Below are positions 1-8,028 of a DNA stretch of 64,000 nucleotides, piece by piece (positions within the stretch are counted from its first letter, which is position 1; each line of letters begins with the position of its first letter). The DNA lies in the NCBI RefSeq assembly GCF_965138505.1, contig NZ_CBCSCO010000001.1, positions 1-64,000 on the forward strand, in the 5' to 3' direction. This DNA is from Litorimonas haliclonae. Lineage in GTDB: Bacteria > Pseudomonadota > Alphaproteobacteria > Caulobacterales > Maricaulaceae. Under the pieces are notes generated by a model. It was not told where the DNA came from, searched no databases, and saw nothing but the letters and a program-made list of their open reading frames with translations. The position numbers and the translations under genes are program-made.

Positions 1-197
1 TGGCGGCTTCGGAAATGGGCCTGCGAGGCCTGTATCATCCCGCGGACATGCCGCCGTAATTGGCGGGCAAGAGCAAGGGCAGCGTCCGGATGAATAATCG
101 CGGCGAGGAGCTGCGCACAAAGAAGCGTATATTGCGTCCGTAGCGGCGCGAGGTCAGGAAGCGGCTCCCGTAGCGATATGCGGTCCTCAAAGGTCAC
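1..197 (-). CDS. possible partial CDS running off the left edge, unknown function
   Basis: The minus strand is open from position 257 (after an in-frame TGA at 258-260) to the window edge, 85 codons without a stop. The composition looks protein-like, with an Ala/Leu/Arg-rich helical stretch near the edge. Candidate starts are GTG at 197 or TTG at 224, neither with a clear Shine-Dalgarno sequence. I recognise no family. The competing reading is a plus-strand frame ending at TAA 57-59, which gives only about 18 residues in the window. The rest of the gene, if real, lies to the left. Confidence 0.3.
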   Translation of the reverse strand, partial: MTFEDRISLREPLPDLAPLRTQYTLLCAQLLAAIIHPDAALALARQLRRHVRGMIQASQAHFRSR

Positions 198-522
198 GGA
201 GGTGAGTATAGGCGCAATTTGCAAAGCGGGGACGGGGTTGTGGAAAGCGGCGTAAAGTCAGAAGGTTGAGCAGGAATAAACGTGAATTATTGCCTCCTCT
301 TCTTCCTAGCGGATTTCAGTAGTGATCACGCAGCCTCAAAAACACAAACCAGGCCACCCCGTCATCCCCCGGTCAAGCCGGGTAATGACGAAGATTAAGA
401 AGGAGAACTATGAAGAAGTCAGGGCTTCATTTTTAACTGCCAACACTCTCGAAAATTTGAGTTGAGACTGCCGCATTTAAGATTAAGCAAGGTCTACGTT
501 AATTTTGAAAAGAGAGACGATT
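198..522. other. intergenic region with one palindromic repeat
   Basis: No convincing gene is seen here. The only structure is the short palindromic repeat at 361-389. The last ~15 bases carry the ribosome binding site of the downstream VOC-fold gene. Confidence 0.6.
361..389. repeat. short palindromic (REP-like) repeat, copy 1
   Basis: Outer arms GTCAT/ATGAC enclose inner arms CCCGG/CCGGG around a 5-base loop (tcaag). The GTCATCCCCCGG core recurs at 921-950, and the CGGGTAATGACG end recurs at 1048-1073. Such GTCATCCCCCGG palindromes are common dispersed intergenic repeats in alphaproteobacteria. Confidence 0.7.
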
Positions 523-894
523 ATGATTGGATATACAACTGTCGGCGTTGCAGACATGGAAAAGGCAAAGACATTTTATTGCAAACTTTTCGAAGATCAG
601 GGCGCCAAAGTGCAATTGGACGGAGGCCGGATCGCCATGATCGGCGCGTCTAAATCAGAACCTATGATCGCGGTATGTAAGCCGTATGACAAGGAATTAC
701 CGACCCCAGGCAATGGCGTCATGATCGCCTTTCCCGCCAAGTCGAAAGAACATGTCAGCGAGATGTATGAAAAGGCGCTTGCGCTCGGCGCAACAAGTGA
801 GGGCGAACCCGGACAACGCGTACCGGGCGTATTTTACGGCGCTTACGTCCGCGATCTGGATGGCAACAAGCTGGCGTTTTTTGTCTTTGAATAG
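523..894 (+). CDS. VOC-fold (glyoxalase/bleomycin resistance-like) protein
   Basis: This is a 123-residue single-module protein of the vicinal oxygen chelate superfamily. It has the characteristic opening (MIGYTTVGVADMEKAKTFY), a GVFYGAYVRDLDGNKLAFF stretch near residue 110, and a closing Glu. The usual first metal-ligand His in the opening strand is replaced (GYTTVGV), so metal binding may be altered or lost. The start at 523 is chosen over an in-frame TTG at 505 because AGAGAG lies at 511-516 just before the ATG. The substrate is unknown. The gene stands alone and is flanked on both sides by palindromic repeats. Confidence 0.85.
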   Translation: MIGYTTVGVADMEKAKTFYCKLFEDQGAKVQLDGGRIAMIGASKSEPMIAVCKPYDKELPTPGNGVMIAFPAKSKEHVSEMYEKALALGATSEGEPGQRVPGVFYGAYVRDLDGNKLAFFVFE

Positions 895-920
895 GTCAGA
901 ACGAAACCCACGCCATCCTG

Positions 921-950
921 TCATCCCCCGGCTAGACCGGGGGATCCATT
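921..950. repeat. short palindromic (REP-like) repeat, copy 2
   Basis: A perfect 9-bp inverted repeat (ATCCCCCGG / CCGGGGGAT) surrounds the loop ctaga at 923-945. It is 26 bases past the VOC gene stop and shares the GTCATCCCCCGG core with the copy at 361. It could act as a transcription terminator hairpin, but it lacks a T tract. Confidence 0.7.
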
Positions 951-1047
951 CGGTGTTCTTGTCGTGTTGGGACTTTAAGCGTTAGGTATAATCTTCCAGC
1001 TTAGGGGTAATTGCGAACTGACCAAAGACTGAAAGAGCGCCGCATAG

Positions 1048-1070
1048 ATTACCCGATTAAATCGGGTAAT
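1048..1070. repeat. short palindromic repeat, copy 3 (diverged)
   Basis: A near-perfect palindrome with ATTACCCGAT / ATCGGGTAAT arms is followed by GACGG. Its right end matches the CGGGTAATGACG end of the copy at 361. It lies 20 bases beyond the stop of the convergent amidohydrolase-like gene, between two converging genes. Confidence 0.6.
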
Positions 1071-1090
1071 GACGGCTTTGAAAGGAAGCC

Positions 1091-2362
1091 CTACCGATAT
1101 TTATGCGGCATATCGCTTTCGTTTAGCGGATTATAGCGATCACGTAAGAGCGATTGACGCGACTCGAGGCTTTGTTCCTCTCCATCAATCCAGACCTTTA
1201 GAGGCGCGGACGTGGCTTCAAGAGGATCTCCGTCCCAGACAACCAGATTGGTAATTGGGCCTGTTGCGATATCCGAGCTAGGCAAATCGAACCAGCCTGC
1301 GGGCGTTGACGTAATTGCGGCAAAGGCTTTGTCCCAGGACAGACCGTTACCCACAGCGTTCCCAGCATGTTGTCCCAGAGCGGCCGGTTTCGTGACGCGG
1401 AAGGAGGTCAGGTTTGAGATGGCGTAATCCACGCCAGCTTCGTCTAGCAAGAGCACGTTTTCATAGCGCGCGCCAAGGTCTTCGAATTTCGAAGGCAAAT
1501 CCTGAACCGGGTCTACAATGACCTTGATGTCCGCCGCAGCAAGCGCGTCGGCGACTTGCCAGCCTTCTGTTGCGCCAAGAACGATTATCTCTAAGCCCGG
1601 GTATTCTTCCTTGAGGCGAACAATTCCCAATAAATCAGAGGCGCGGCTGGCCGCGATTATCATCGGCACGTCGCCTCGAACCGCCGGAGCCAAAGCCGCA
1701 GCGTCCTGACGGGAGAGCGTGTCTCCATCTGACGGAGAGCGGTATCGGCTAGGGTATCCTTGGGCATCGTCAAGAGCCGCCCGAAGCTGCGCAAGGGCCG
1801 CGCTGCGCGATCCACCGGCGCGGCTAGAGCCTGTTTCGCCCAGAGCCACATGGACAAAAGCGCTGTCATTGACAACCGATTCAAAATCACCCGTCGTGCT
1901 TACAATTAAGCCTATGCCGGCAAAAATCGACTCGCCAGAGGGAGACGGACTAACGACGGCATGAGTCACGCCGCGCCGCCGCGTATTCGCAATATGGGCT
2001 GTGCGCGGATTGAAGCTGTCTACGGCGCGCTCGCTGACGGAAGTACCGGCATCGGAGGCGCTCATATCATTTGTCGAACTCTCAGCAGCCACATCGACGA
2101 GTCCAAGCGTTGAAAAACTGGAAAACAGTCCGGGCGTCACCCACTGCCCTGCCCCGTCTAGAACGTCCATGCCGTCAGGCGCGGTAAGGTCAGATCCGAT
2201 TTGCGCGATCTGGCCGCCGCGGATGAGGATGTCTGTATCGGCCTGCTGCCCTGCTTCGGTTACAACAGTTGCGTCTTGAATGAAAAGGTCTTGCGCGAAG
2301 GCGGGCGCGCACATGAGAGCAGCACTTGCGACAGAGAGAAGGATTTTTAAACGCTGACTCAT
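1091..2362 (-). CDS. secreted amidohydrolase-like protein lacking the metal-binding HxH (probable pseudoenzyme)
   Basis: This 423-residue protein has a Sec signal peptide (hydrophobic to residue 20, cleavage after AFA-Q at 23/24). The fold is that of the amidohydrolase superfamily (imidazolonepropionase-like): an N-terminal DATVVTEAG strand set, the WVTPG turn at 74-78, and a C-terminal TNLVVWDGDPL strand. The HxH metal motif that should follow TPG is FST (residues 83-85), where its neighbour has HSH. The protein therefore probably no longer binds metal and may be a structural partner. Its ATG overlaps the stop of the upstream amidohydrolase (ATGA), so the two are co-translated. Confidence 0.8.
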   Translation of the reverse strand: MSQRLKILLSVASAALMCAPAFAQDLFIQDATVVTEAGQQADTDILIRGGQIAQIGSDLTAPDGMDVLDGAGQWVTPGLFSSFSTLGLVDVAAESSTNDMSASDAGTSVSERAVDSFNPRTAHIANTRRRGVTHAVVSPSPSGESIFAGIGLIVSTTGDFESVVNDSAFVHVALGETGSSRAGGSRSAALAQLRAALDDAQGYPSRYRSPSDGDTLSRQDAAALAPAVRGDVPMIIAASRASDLLGIVRLKEEYPGLEIIVLGATEGWQVADALAAADIKVIVDPVQDLPSKFEDLGARYENVLLLDEAGVDYAISNLTSFRVTKPAALGQHAGNAVGNGLSWDKAFAAITSTPAGWFDLPSSDIATGPITNLVVWDGDPLEATSAPLKVWIDGEEQSLESRQSLLRDRYNPLNESDMPHKYR

Positions 2363-3774
2363 AGCTCTTCTCCTGCATTTGTCGGCTGTTGTGTCATGGC
2401 TCTCGGGGCCTCTCCCTGCCCCAAACGGAAATCGCTTTTAGGCTCAAGGCCGCTTTCCCGATCAAAGACGGTTGCGCCGTCAATCATCACCGTTTCAGGC
2501 CGCGCGTAAGTTGAAAACGGATCAGCAGACCAAAGCACAATATCAGCGCGTTTGCCGACTTCCAATGTGCCGGTTTCATCCAGAATGCCCAGCGCTTTGG
2601 CGGGATTGGTCGAAAGCCATTTCCACGCTTCGGCTTTAGAGATGTTAAGTCCGGCGCGATTGCCGTCCGCCCAGGTTTTCGCCACTTCCTGATTGAGCCG
2701 CTGGATATTATTGTCATCATCGGAATGGATCATGGCGCAAGCGCCGGCGGCATGAACAAAGGGCACATTTTCCCGAATGCCGTCATAGGATTCCATTTTA
2801 AATCCGTACCAGTCGGCCCACATCGCCGCGCAGGTTCCATTTTCTGCAAGAATGTCCCCGATTTTATACGCTTCAACCGCATGATGGAATGTCGTAATTT
2901 TGTAATCAAACTCTTTGGCGATATCCAAAATCTGAACCATTTCATCGGCGCGATAGCAATGCATTTGCACCAGAATTTTACCATCTATTACGTCTGCCAG
3001 CGTTTCGAGCTGAAGATCACGTACGAAGTCGTCGCCGTCTTTTTCCCGCTTCTTTTTATACTCCGTCGCGCGAATCCAGTTTTTACGATAGCCAGCGACA
3101 TTGCCCATGCGAGAACCCGGTCCGCCCTTGTCGCCGTAAACGCGTTTCGGATTTTCACCGCACGCCATTTTGAGCGTCTCAGGTGCGTCGGGGAATTTCA
3201 TGCCTTGAACGGTACGAGACGCGATATTGCGCAGGGTCACGCCTTTACCGCCAAATAGGTTTGCGGAGCCCGGCAGGATATGAAGCGTCGTGATGCCGCC
3301 TTTTAGCGCTTCGTCAAAGCCGGGGTCTTGCGGCCAGACGCCGTGTTCGGCGTCGACTTCTGACGTGATAGGGCTGGTGACTTCATTCCCGTCGCTATGG
3401 GCGTTGACGCCGGGTGAGGCGTAATTGCCGAGGTGGGAGTGAATGTCGATAATGCCGGGCGTGACAAAGCGGCCCTGCGCGTCAATTGTGTTTGCCTCGC
3501 TCGGGAAGTCTTCCGGCGCGTCGCCCGCCCCAACGGCGACAATGCGGCCGCCCTGAATATAGACACTGCCCGCCGCGATCTCGCTGCCCGTGCCATCAAT
3601 GAGCTGCGCATTGGTGATAACCGTCGGCTCTGACGCCAGAGGCGCGTAGGTGGACGGGAAAGCGTTTTCGACTTTCGCGTCTTTTTCAGGCTTTGCCTCC
3701 GATTTGTCAGAGGCGGCAGGATCGCAGGCCGTGAGGAGCGCTGCGGCGGAAAGGAGGAGGAGACGATATTTCAT
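2359..3774 (-). CDS. amidohydrolase family lipoprotein
   Basis: This 471-residue protein has a lipoprotein signal (LLTAC, lipidated Cys17) with Asp at +2, which in enterobacteria means retention in the inner membrane. Residues 51-116 show the amidohydrolase composite domain and the metal motif HSH (112-114). A later FHH, an IHSDDD motif and the closing GKRADIVLWSADPF strand are also present, so it should be catalytically competent. The substrate is unknown; relatives are annotated as imidazolonepropionase-like or peptidase-like amidohydrolases. It is first in a two-gene operon with the HxH-less paralogue, overlapping by 4 bases. Confidence 0.85.
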   Translation of the reverse strand: MKYRLLLLSAAALLTACDPAASDKSEAKPEKDAKVENAFPSTYAPLASEPTVITNAQLIDGTGSEIAAGSVYIQGGRIVAVGAGDAPEDFPSEANTIDAQGRFVTPGIIDIHSHLGNYASPGVNAHSDGNEVTSPITSEVDAEHGVWPQDPGFDEALKGGITTLHILPGSANLFGGKGVTLRNIASRTVQGMKFPDAPETLKMACGENPKRVYGDKGGPGSRMGNVAGYRKNWIRATEYKKKREKDGDDFVRDLQLETLADVIDGKILVQMHCYRADEMVQILDIAKEFDYKITTFHHAVEAYKIGDILAENGTCAAMWADWYGFKMESYDGIRENVPFVHAAGACAMIHSDDDNNIQRLNQEVAKTWADGNRAGLNISKAEAWKWLSTNPAKALGILDETGTLEVGKRADIVLWSADPFSTYARPETVMIDGATVFDRESGLEPKSDFRLGQGEAPRAMTQQPTNAGEEL

Positions 3775-3851
3775 AGAAGCTTATAAGGCCTAAATTTTGT
3801 GCAAATTCAAGCGCGCAATCGTTTATCCTCGGGATAATTTTTTGCGTTCGG

Positions 3852-4463
3852 TCAAACAGGCTGTTTCGTTAAAGCTTCCTCGACTTCGCGCAGGCGGTCT
3901 TTCCCGAAATACATCTCATCATCCACGAAAAATGTTGGGATGCCGAAGACGCCCTGCTCCACGGCGGCGGCGGTGTTTTTGCTCAACTCCTCTTTGATGT
4001 CAGGTTCTTGCGCCGCCGCCAAGAGAGCCGGCCCGTCAAAGCCGCCTTGGGTCATCACGGATTTGAACACCTCTGAGTCATCCATTTTTTTGCTATCCTC
4101 CCACATCGCCTTCATCGCGACCTCGATATAGTCTTCGAGCCGCCCGTCGCGCTCCGCCGCAATTGCCGCGCGCATCATGATAAGCGAATTTACCGGAAAA
4201 TGCTCATTCATGCGAAAGCTTTGGAGGCCATGCCTTTGAATAAAGCGCCGGATTTCCAGCATTTGGTAGTCGAGCTTTCCCTTTACATTGGAAAAGGCGA
4301 CCATCGGCGCTTGATTGCCTGTCGCTTTGAATATTCCGCCGAGCAAGCACAGGCGGTAATTGATTTTCGCGTCGTGGCGTTTGGCGATTTCAGGGAGAAC
4401 CTTATACGCAAAATAAGCGTTCGGGCTCGCGAAATCGAGGATGAAATCTACGGTTCTGCTCAT
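3852..4463 (-). CDS. 2-hydroxychromene-2-carboxylate isomerase / DsbA-like (kappa GST-type) protein
   Basis: This 203-residue protein has a thioredoxin-like fold with an inserted helical domain. The opening VDFILDFASPNAYFA carries the Ser of the kappa-GST/HCCA isomerase active site (Ser13 region) in place of a CxxC. The C-terminal GVFGIPTFFVDDEMYFGKDRL block is diagnostic. Members act on glutathione-dependent isomerisation in aromatic degradation, but many are of unknown substrate. It lies 18 bases after the SDR gene on the same strand, so the pair is probably an operon. Confidence 0.85.
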   Translation of the reverse strand: MSRTVDFILDFASPNAYFAYKVLPEIAKRHDAKINYRLCLLGGIFKATGNQAPMVAFSNVKGKLDYQMLEIRRFIQRHGLQSFRMNEHFPVNSLIMMRAAIAAERDGRLEDYIEVAMKAMWEDSKKMDDSEVFKSVMTQGGFDGPALLAAAQEPDIKEELSKNTAAAVEQGVFGIPTFFVDDEMYFGKDRLREVEEALTKQPV

Positions 4464-4481
4464 TTTACCAACTCTCTCTTC

Positions 4482-5219
4482 TTACCAATTTTCTTTCCAG
4501 GGGCGCAGGTCCAATTCATGCGTCCAAGCTGTGCGGGGTTGTTTATGTAACATGACATAGCTCTGGGCGATATGTTCGGGATTGAGGAGGGCGTCCTCGT
4601 CCCGCTTCTTACCGACCTCCGGCAGGTTTTCCCGAATGAAGTTTGAGTCAATCGCGCCGTCAATAATTGTATGTGCGACGTGGATATTTTTGGGTCCCAA
4701 TTCTCGCGCCATGGACTGCGCCAAAGCGCGCAGCGCGTGTTTGGCCCCAGCAAAAGCGCAGAAGCCGTCACTGCCGCGAACGCTCGCTGTGGCGCCCGTA
4801 AAGATAATCGTACCGCGCCCGCGCCCCAGCATATGTTTGGCCGCCTCCCGCCCCGTCAGAAATCCGGCAAAGGCCGCCATCTCCCAGACTTTGCGGTAAA
4901 CCCGCGCGGTGGTTTCGGTGATGGAGAAACGGACATTCGCGCCGATATTGAACACGACGACGTCTATAGGCCCGATTTCGGATTCAATCTTTTCGAACAA
5001 GGCAACCATCGCCTTTTCGTCGCGCGCATCGGTCGGGAGCGCTATGGCCTTGTTCCCTTCCTCCCGGATTGAGTGCGCGAGAGCTTCCAGCGCTTCGGCC
5101 CGGGCCGAACGCCGCACCAGACAGGCGGTCAGCCCTTCGCGGGCGAAAGCACGAGCAATCGCCCCGCCCGTATCTTCCCCCGCCCCGATAACGAGGCAAA
5201 CTTTTTCGGTGTCCGGCAT
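4482..5219 (-). CDS. SDR family oxidoreductase with atypical active site
   Basis: A 245-residue short-chain dehydrogenase/reductase with a variant nucleotide motif (VIGAGEDTGGAIA, residues ~10-22) and a central NIGAN equivalent of the NNAG motif. The catalytic YxxxK appears as FAGAK, with Phe replacing the Tyr, and the preceding TGATAS stretch supplies the Ser region. Loss of the Tyr argues against normal alcohol dehydrogenase chemistry, although this FCAFAGAK form looks like a conserved subgroup. It is the first gene of a two-gene unit with the HCCA isomerase-like protein. Confidence 0.8.
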   Translation of the reverse strand: MPDTEKVCLVIGAGEDTGGAIARAFAREGLTACLVRRSARAEALEALAHSIREEGNKAIALPTDARDEKAMVALFEKIESEIGPIDVVVFNIGANVRFSITETTARVYRKVWEMAAFAGFLTGREAAKHMLGRGRGTIIFTGATASVRGSDGFCAFAGAKHALRALAQSMARELGPKNIHVAHTIIDGAIDSNFIRENLPEVGKKRDEDALLNPEHIAQSYVMLHKQPRTAWTHELDLRPWKENW

Positions 5220-5722
5220 AGTTCCTCTCCCTCATAGGAGGTTACGCATCAAGCCGGACAAATTTCCAGAGACTTTTTTGTATAGGCGTTGTTCGGGGGC
5301 TTTTTACAGTAGGAAACGGAGGGATTACTTTAAGTCTAGATATGCCCTTTTTAATCTAAGCATGGAAATTTCAAAAATGAACGTGGAATACCTCAATATG
5401 ATAGGAAATAGTCCCCAGACGCTTAAATTGTCTTCAGAGCCATTTTCTCCGTTTACAAACTGTTACAAAACCATTGTTTCAATGTAACACTGAAGTGCCA
5501 GTTATATCTACCAAAACTGAGGCATTTGTTTTCTTGACAAACCTGAAGTTGTTAGACATTTCCATCTTATGTTGCAATACTTTTGAATTGAGCGCTGATC
5601 CGAAATACAACCACCTTTACATTTTAGTGATATGTCGAAGCGCCTAAAAATAGCAATTACGATCTTTTTAATGCCCCTTTTTCTGGAGATGGCTAAAACT
5701 CAGTGATGCAAGGAGGCATTCG
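5220..5722. other. AT-rich intergenic region upstream of the RHS island
   Basis: About 500 bases without a convincing gene, visibly more AT-rich than the flanking genes, which fits an insertion boundary. A TTGACA hexamer lies at 5534-5539 but has no good -10 partner. A strong Shine-Dalgarno sequence (AAGGAGG, 5710-5716) ends the region. A 41-codon frame at 5362-5487 has no ribosome binding site and was not called. Confidence 0.5.
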
Positions 5723-5794
5723 ATGAGCACAATTTATTTCACCCGACCAAAACCGCTGAATAGCGTCTTGTTGAGACGGCAGGGCTCGCTTTGA
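5723..5794 (+). pseudogene. displaced start and signal-peptide segment of the RHS gene (frameshift)
   Basis: An ATG at 5723 sits 6 bases after a consensus AAGGAGG (5710-5716). It encodes a short basic N-terminus, then stops at TGA 5792-5794, whose first two bases overlap the TTG that opens the RHS frame. The RHS frame just before that TTG reads as the hydrophobic part of a signal peptide ending PAMAQ-D, but has no ATG and is closed by TAG at 5761. A single -1 shift between 5764 and 5790 would join the two into a normal exported N-terminus. Either the gene is frameshifted, or the base is a sequencing error, or expression relies on slippage/re-initiation. Confidence 0.6.
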
Positions 5795-8028
5795 CATTAA
5801 CAAACCCGGCTATGGCGCAGGATACGAATACTCCCGCTTCGCCTATTACCAAACCTACCGGCGAAGGCACGGTCACTGTCATACCTCGCGATGATGGATT
5901 TGACTTTCGGTTCGAAGACCTCCGCGGCGTCGCAACTGATTATAAATACAACACATCAGGGAAACTCACCTCCGAGATCGCCCCGGAAATTGGACGGCTG
6001 GACTACCACTACGACGATGAAGGCCGAGTTTCTCGTATTAATAGAGCAAACGAACTAACTGAAAACATTTCTTATGACGCCCAAGGTCGAGTGGTGCGAA
6101 GAGCAATGAAGGAAAACGGGGAGGATAAGGTCGTAACCCGCATTCGTTACGACAATTGCGACAATGGAGAAGGCCGCGTATGCCGAACCATTCATAACAA
6201 TCATGTCACGCGCTATGCTTATACAGAAAATGGTCACATCGCAAAAAAGACTGTCCGTTTGGACGACGAAGCCGGAGCGGAAACTCTACGTTATACTTAT
6301 TTTTCTGACGGGAGGCTCGACCGTATCTACTATCCCTCGGGACTCGTCGTTGCTCACAATCGGACGAATAGAACCGAGGATGGGCAGACCCGTAGTTATC
6401 ACTATGCCGCCAATAGCAATCGTTTAAACGCTATCGGAAATAAAGGCCTTGACTACGATTCTCGCGGCAACTTGCTCTCTGACTTGGGAGATAGACGAAA
6501 TTTTGTCTATGACGCGACCAACCGTATGGTAGAATTTCATAAGAACGGCGAACTCCGCGCCACTTACGACTACGATGCTCAGGGCCACCGAATCCGCAAG
6601 CAACTCGTCCGCTCTGGGATTGATGGGGTGAAAAGCGTGAGGTTCGTTTATGACTCGGCCGGGCAGTTATTATCAGAAACATCGCGTCGCGACGACCGCA
6701 GTGCAATAAAGGCGCGTGACCTTATCTGGTTAGACGGCCTCGCTGTGGCGCAAATCGATCGTCGGATTTCTGCAGACGGCACGACCCGCAACAGTGAGGT
6801 ATTGTCCCTACATACAGACCATCTCGGAGCGCCAAGGGAAGCACGCGATGCGGATGGAGAAATTGTGTGGAAATGGCGCGGTGACGCCTTTGGCGCAGGA
6901 CCCGGCGGCAGGCGCGACATGGGAATAGATCGGGACCCGGATGGGGACGGAACAAATACAGACGTCAGTCTACGTTTTCCTGGCCAGTACCATGATCGCG
7001 AAAGCAACCTTTTCTACAATCATCATCGCGATTACGACCCCGCAACGGGGCGGTATATTCAGAGCGATCCAATTGGATTACAAGGGGGAGTAAACAGATA
7101 CGTGTATGTAAGAGGAGACCCGATTAACAAAATTGCCCCTACCGGACTGGAGGGCGTCTTGTGTACAGGCTCTAGGCTTCGACGCAACGAAGCCACGAGT
7201 TGTGAGGATACAGTTCTTGGTAACGTTCTTTACACTGGCATTAGCTATGGAGATTTTATTTCCGGGGGCGGAGGCGGCGCTGGCGGTTTTGGCGGCGGCG
7301 GGGGCATTGCGGTCTCGACTGGAGGAGTTTGTTCCACAGCGACCAACGATTGCCTCGTAGAGGGCGTACACTACACGCCGCCTCTCTATACACCTCCCCC
7401 GACTGGCGGAGGGGGACTTGGCGGAACAGACTACGCCCAACTTCAAATTGGGGACATATTATTAGATTTCGATTGTTTCTCTAACAGCGGTTTATCCTTT
7501 TGTGAGAGAAAAAAACGATATCTCTACGACTGGATGTTCAATCCCGCTTTTTGCCAAACGACTGGGTTCGCACATGCCGCTTATAAAGCCCTTGATTTAT
7601 TGGATACTCCTGGGATCATTTCGGATTATTCATCGCAATCTTTATTGATTTTGGAGCAAATTTCTGCCGCGCTTGAAGTCGAGAATAATATTCGGTTTAC
7701 ACAATTAATATCTGGAGCAACTATACCTGGCATTACCGACTCTCCCGACGGTATAGGTAGAGGCTTTGTGAGGTATGAACAGGCAATGGTTCAAGTGGAG
7801 CTTAATAACCTTCAAGCGAGCGACCCAATAGCTTACAACAATCTAATTTCTGAGAGTAATGACGTGCTCAATGGAATTCTTGCATCACCACAACCACATT
7901 TGGTCCAAGCTAGCGCTGAACTAGGCCCAAATGTTGACTTAGACTTTGCGGATCAATCACACCGGGAGTTAATAGGCTATGAATCCCTCGAACTGTACCA
8001 AAACCGTACCTGCCGGACACTCCTATGA
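5791..8028 (+). CDS. RHS repeat-associated core protein with variable C-terminal region (putative polymorphic toxin)
   Basis: The open frame holds 745 codons. Residues ~50-345 contain YD-type repeats (YDAQGR, YDSRGN, YDATNR, YDYDAQGHR). Residues 340-452 are the RHS core, ending in FPGQYHDRESNLFYNHHRDY and SDPIGLQGGVNRYVYV. As in other RHS proteins, the sequence after the core is unrelated and variable: a Gly-rich linker (492-505), a Pro/Gly segment (530-546), and a ~200-residue tip with about eight cysteines, suggesting an oxidising compartment. I recognise no catalytic domain in the tip. The stop overlaps the start of a small membrane protein gene (ATGA), the usual toxin-immunity arrangement. 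The N-terminal signal peptide seems frameshifted (see 5723-5794). No VgrG or PAAR partner is nearby. Confidence 0.85.
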   Translation: MTLTNPAMAQDTNTPASPITKPTGEGTVTVIPRDDGFDFRFEDLRGVATDYKYNTSGKLTSEIAPEIGRLDYHYDDEGRVSRINRANELTENISYDAQGRVVRRAMKENGEDKVVTRIRYDNCDNGEGRVCRTIHNNHVTRYAYTENGHIAKKTVRLDDEAGAETLRYTYFSDGRLDRIYYPSGLVVAHNRTNRTEDGQTRSYHYAANSNRLNAIGNKGLDYDSRGNLLSDLGDRRNFVYDATNRMVEFHKNGELRATYDYDAQGHRIRKQLVRSGIDGVKSVRFVYDSAGQLLSETSRRDDRSAIKARDLIWLDGLAVAQIDRRISADGTTRNSEVLSLHTDHLGAPREARDADGEIVWKWRGDAFGAGPGGRRDMGIDRDPDGDGTNTDVSLRFPGQYHDRESNLFYNHHRDYDPATGRYIQSDPIGLQGGVNRYVYVRGDPINKIAPTGLEGVLCTGSRLRRNEATSCEDTVLGNVLYTGISYGDFISGGGGGAGGFGGGGGIAVSTGGVCSTATNDCLVEGVHYTPPLYTPPPTGGGGLGGTDYAQLQIGDILLDFDCFSNSGLSFCERKKRYLYDWMFNPAFCQTTGFAHAAYKALDLLDTPGIISDYSSQSLLILEQISAALEVENNIRFTQLISGATIPGITDSPDGIGRGFVRYEQAMVQVELNNLQASDPIAYNNLISESNDVLNGILASPQPHLVQASAELGPNVDLDFADQSHRELIGYESLELYQNRTCRTLL
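8009..8028 (+). repeat. direct repeat marking a tandem duplication, left copy
   Basis: The last 20 bases of the RHS gene (cctgccggac...ctatga) recur at 8449-8468 with one mismatch, exactly 440 bases later, just as the two downstream genes are paralogous. This is the junction of an ancient tandem duplication of the immunity-like gene. Confidence 0.8.

Noticed and set aside
3..59. Plus-strand frame ending at TAA 57-59
   Set aside because: Only 18 residues in the window; cannot be told from chance, and the minus frame is longer.
5362..5487. 41-codon plus-strand frame upstream of the RHS gene
   Set aside because: No ribosome binding site, no recognisable features, AT-rich context makes chance likely.
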